Origin: Paratrimastix pyriformis
Lineage: Eukaryota > Preaxostyla > Paratrimastigidae
Direction: 5' to 3'
DNA: 45,832 bases
Assembly (NCBI GenBank): GCA_027972325.1
Contig: JAPMOS010000229.1
Span: 1 to 45,832 of the forward strand
Shown: in pieces, positions 42,960 to 45,832 of the stretch
Position numbering within the stretch: the first letter of the stretch is position 1
Layout of the letters: each line of letters starts with the position of its first letter
The notes under the pieces: model-generated
Databases searched by the model: none
The model's input: the letters and a program-made list of their open reading frames with translations, nothing else
What the model was told of the DNA's origin: nothing
Position numbers and translations under genes: made by a program

Positions 42960-43770
42960 AATGAAGGGTTGTACCGCGTCGAGCGGGAGTTCTGCAGCGG
43001 CTCCGCTTCGACCACGAGATCCGCGATCGGCCCATCTGGGTGCCCGTGATCTACCCGCTTGCCCGCCGTGTGCGCTTGCTGCGGCGCTTGCATGTCCAGC
43101 AGGGGCACCTCAACCGAGATGCCCTGATTGCCTACTCGAAGGGCCTCTTCTACATTCATGGCGTGGATCAGCTTGCGCGGGACATCATCGGGACGTGTGG
43201 CCAGTGCCAGAGCGTCCGGCCCACGTACGAGCATCCCAAGTACCACGCCTTGGTGGTCAACCGGCCCCTCGAGGTGGTCGAGCTCGACTGCGGCGGCTTC
43301 GAGATGAGCTGCCAGCCGCCTCGCGCGTTCTGCGTCCTGGTGGACCACTTCACGAGCTACATGTGGGCCGCCGCGACATGGGAGACGAAGGCCACCGGGC
43401 AGGAGGTGACCGACCTTCTCAGTCGTGTGTTCACCAGCGACGAGCCCAATCTGCTCCCCACCCGGATCGTGACCGACAATGGGACCGAGTTCGTCAACCA
43501 GCGCGTGGCCGAGTGGATCGCGTCTGTTCTGTGCGTTTCGGATTTGCTCTTCACAGTCATCAACCCGCTCAGGAACAAGAACCTGCTGCCCGGGGTCCAC
43601 ATGGAGCACCACCGGTCGAGGCCGTACTACCCCAGTCTCATGGTAAGGCCGAGAACGCCGTCAAGATCAAGAACCGGGTGATGAAGATGCGGATCGTGCC
43701 GGCCACCAACCGCGAGCTGCCGTGGCAACCCTTCCTGCAAGCAGTGGCCACCACGGCTGCGTCGGCCAGA
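42960..43770 (+). mobile_element. LTR-retrotransposon-type integrase fossil
   Basis: Fossil piece of a pol polyprotein. It shows an HHCC zinc-binding region (HVQQGHLNRD, then CGQCQ), a catalytic-core Asp in VVELDCGGF, a second in IVTDNGTEF, and a later Glu-containing helix. This is the DDE integrase of Ty3/gypsy-like LTR retrotransposons or related retroelements. It is broken, with a few breaks, and no reverse transcriptase or protease is recognisable next to it. GC-rich codon use sets it apart from LINE B. Confidence 0.8.
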
Positions 43771-44674
43771 AGGGGACGCAGACCACCGCCCGACGCCCGC
43801 TGCGGCGGCAGGCCTGGCTGGCTCGGGGCTTGGCTTTGGGCTCGGGCTCGGGCACCGGTTTCGACGAAGGCTGGGCTTCCTCGGTGGCCGACTCCGGTGG
43901 GAGTGCGCAGGCCTTGACCTCATACTCGTCATCGGCCTCCGCCGCCTTGGCCTCGGCTTCGGAGGTCGGCTCGGCTTGGAAAGCGCCTTCAGGGTGGCCC
44001 GCTTGGCCGGCTCTGACTTCGGCGGCTCTGGGTGCTCGGAGGCGGCTTCCTCCCAGTGCCCGCCTTTCCTCACGTAGTTCCCGGTCGACGGTCTTCAGCA
44101 TGCGCTTGCTGGCACGGGGGATGTCGTGGTGGCCCATCTCCTCCCAGAGCCGGGCGTACGGGCAGTGCTCGGGCATCAGGTAGTCCTGCATTGCCGGTGG
44201 CAGTTGTGCCGCGCACCACCCCAGCCAGTAGCCGAGGACCAACTCGAACTCGGAGAGACGCCGGCCGTCCATGAAGGTGATCTCTTGGGGCATGTTGCCA
44301 ACGTCCGTCTCGTTGAGGCGCTCGAACGGGCAGCCCAGCTCACCCAGCTCCTCGGAGAAGGCCGGGAGTCGAACCTTGCCCTTGCGGAATGGGAAGGGCC
44401 GCACGTTGAGGCAGTTCATGAAGGCAAAGGTCTCGGTCCGGACGAGATGGCACCGCAGGATCTCCCGGGCGGCCTCGTCGGGGGGCAGGTAGAGGACGGG
44501 GGTACGCTGCCGCTCACGTCCTGCCCGCCAGGCCAGGGATGCGGAGATGAATCGGTGGCTTGCTCGCGCCATGTTGGAGGGTCGTTCAGTGGTTCTGAGG
44601 CCACCTCTACTGCAGCGGCCGATCTCAAGCCCATTCGGCAGGCCGAGCAGACCTTCATGCTGCTCGAGGCCCAC
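43771..44674 (-). CDS. Unrecognised ORF opposite the integrase
   Basis: One open minus-strand frame (ending within the integrase region at 43667) with protein-like content in its first 200 residues: PVLYLPPDEAAREILRCHLV, ETFAFMNCLNVRPFPFRKGK, GNMPQEITFMDGRRLSEFEL, VLGYWLGWCAAQLPPAMQDY and a charged helix (RELREERRALGG). It then becomes an Ala/Glu/Pro-rich tail. It does not match a family I know. The tail antisense to the integrase is not reliable. It may be a separate inverted insertion inside the retroelement or a host-derived piece. Confidence 0.4.
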
Positions 44675-44699
44675 GATGCAGCTGAGGTGGCCGGAGACC

Positions 44700-45203
44700 G
44701 CCCGCCGTGCACCTGTACAACACGGCCACGGTTTCTTCGGTCTTCCAGCAACGCCCGGTTGTGATGATGGCGCTCTACCTCCCCGAGTACGAACAACTGG
44801 GCGACATGGCCCAGCTGCCGGACAAGTTCGCCAACCTGACGGCCGCGGAGGTGCGCCAAATCAAGGAGGCCGTGGCGTTCTACCGGCACCGCGAGTACGG
44901 CTACATGAGCGGCGCCGCAACAAGGACCAAGAGACCATCGAGGAGGGACTCGCGTCATGGTCGCCCGCCTGCCAAATGGCGCCGGCCCGGCATTGGCAAG
45001 TTCTGCTGGGCCGGGAGGTGGCGGAACGCATGCGCAACGGCACCTACGTCATCAAGTTTGACGATCGGGTAAAGCCGGGCATTCCCAAGGTCTACGGGCG
45101 CAACAAGCTGCGGCCTTACGATGCCACCTTCGATGCCCCGCTCCCTGCGGGAGGCGCTCTGGTCCCCGTCGTTGATCGCCGGCGTCACGCGCCCCCAGAA
45201 TAA
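44700..45203 (+). mobile_element. Probable continuation of retroelement fossil
   Basis: Plus-strand coding-like sequence: VVMMALYLPEYEQLGDMAQL, ANLTAAEVRQIKEAVAFYRH, and a last part with HWQVLLGREVAERMRNGTYV and NKLRPYDATFDAPLP. GC-rich codon use like the integrase. It could be the C-terminal part of the same pol or another ORF of that element. Broken, with about one or two breaks. Confidence 0.35.
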
Positions 45204-45748
45204 AACACCCCAACCCCACCATCCCCACCACCGCCCCCGTCCCGCAGTTTTCCGGTCCGGTTTTCTTCAAAAACAAAATGATCTTATACGCGAGGAGGGT
45301 GGGGGTGAAATCGTTGGAGGGCCGGATGCCATCAACGGCACAATCGGGCTCGGGGGAGCTGCGTGCATTACCAGTTTTCTCCCAGAGGATCCCCAAAACC
45401 GGCTCTCGCCCCCGTTCATGAACGCCCTGTGCACTCTGGGTTCTTGTCGACGCCCCGTCCATATAAAACCGGAAACAGTCTCCTCGAGCCGGTCTACGCG
45501 GGGCCCCAGCCCCCATGCGCGGCAGGAGTGAAGAGCAGGAGCTCCGGCATGCCCGGCAGGCACCAGCGTTTCCGGGTGGGCGCCATCTCTCGGGGGTTCA
45601 AGAGCCAGTTGCTGCACGAGTCCCGGATGCTCCGGTGTGTGTGTGTCATACAATTTCTGACTGCCAGACTGCGCGCAAAATACAGAAAAACTGAAGCAGA
45701 GGAAAATCCGTTAATCCGGTCCGAACAGAGGAGTTATACGAATATGGA
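45204..45748. other. No gene; TATA-like site and short GT run
   Basis: No supported coding region. A TATAAAA word stands at 45462-45468, and a (GT)n run lies near 45634-45646. GGGTTCAAGAGCC (near 45596) recalls a B box but has no A box partner. It could be a non-coding terminal part of the retroelement fossil. Confidence 0.4.
45462..45468 (+). promoter_or_regulatory. TATA-box-like TATAAAA
   Basis: TATAAAA in an otherwise GC-rich stretch, about 285 bp before direct repeat R. Isolated motif; weak evidence. Confidence 0.25.
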
Positions 45749-45832
45749 GGAGTAGAGAGTATCTCTTCTATGATGTAAGCGTTGCGATTATCATCCCGCG
45801 CAATGAAAAGAAAAGAAAAAGAACGGAGTACC
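45749..45832 (+). repeat. Direct repeat R, right copy, cut by window end
   Basis: Matches 29739-29830 from GGAGTAGAGAGTATCTCT to GAACGGAGTACC, same orientation, about 16.0 kb away. It may extend past the window, so its length and nature cannot be fixed. Confidence 0.9.

Noticed and set aside
45575-45610. Second SINE head (GGGTTCAAGAGCC)
   Set aside because: One mismatch to the B box and no A box at the right distance.

Overview
This 45.8-kb window is eukaryotic repeat DNA. I see no convincing host gene. The evidence for a eukaryote is short GT-AG introns, LINE retrotransposons, EnSpm/CACTA-type DNA transposons with TNP2-like transposases, tRNA-type Pol III boxes, long microsatellites and nested insertions. 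By eye it is G+C-rich. The species cannot be named from this sequence; a protist, alga or early-branching fungus with a repeat-rich genome would fit.

Layout. 1-2213: 3' half of a restriction-like-endonuclease (REL) LINE on the minus strand. 2018-8951 and 15743-23961: two nearly identical copies of one block (block D), differing mostly in homopolymer and tandem-repeat length. 8952-15742: LINE A, an APE-type LINE lying between the two copies and cut off at its 3' side by copy 2. 20401-25372: a complete-looking EnSpm-like transposon (15-bp TIRs, 3-bp TSD) that lies inside a second, larger EnSpm-like element, whose TNP2 transposase resumes at 25377 and ends at 29456. Block D copy 1 carries only the left part of both. 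29739-31672: a Pro/Ser/Arg-rich ORF of unknown family, broken by LINE B (31673-41567). 41568-42140: a tRNA-headed SINE-like sequence on the minus strand. 42141-45203: a degraded gene fragment, an LTR-retrotransposon-type integrase fossil and a minus-strand ORF. The last 84 bases repeat the sequence at 29739-29830.

The most interesting system is the LINE family A/B. Each copy encodes ORF1 (charged N-terminus, hydrophobic membrane-like segment, RRM-like domain), then ORF2 with a ubiquitin-specific-protease-like (USP, peptidase C19) domain, a basic linker, APE endonuclease and reverse transcriptase. LINE B, whose 3' half survives, adds RNase H, a CCHC-type knuckle and a long C-terminal region with a possible adenine-methyltransferase-like NPxY motif. 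The USP assignment rests on a Cys box, a QD box, a double CxxC zinc ribbon, a His box and a W-R-F-(D/N)-D-S box, in the canonical order and present in both diverged copies.

The two EnSpm elements share a two-gene design: a plus-strand transposase that starts with a zinc finger, and a second gene running away from it on the minus strand.
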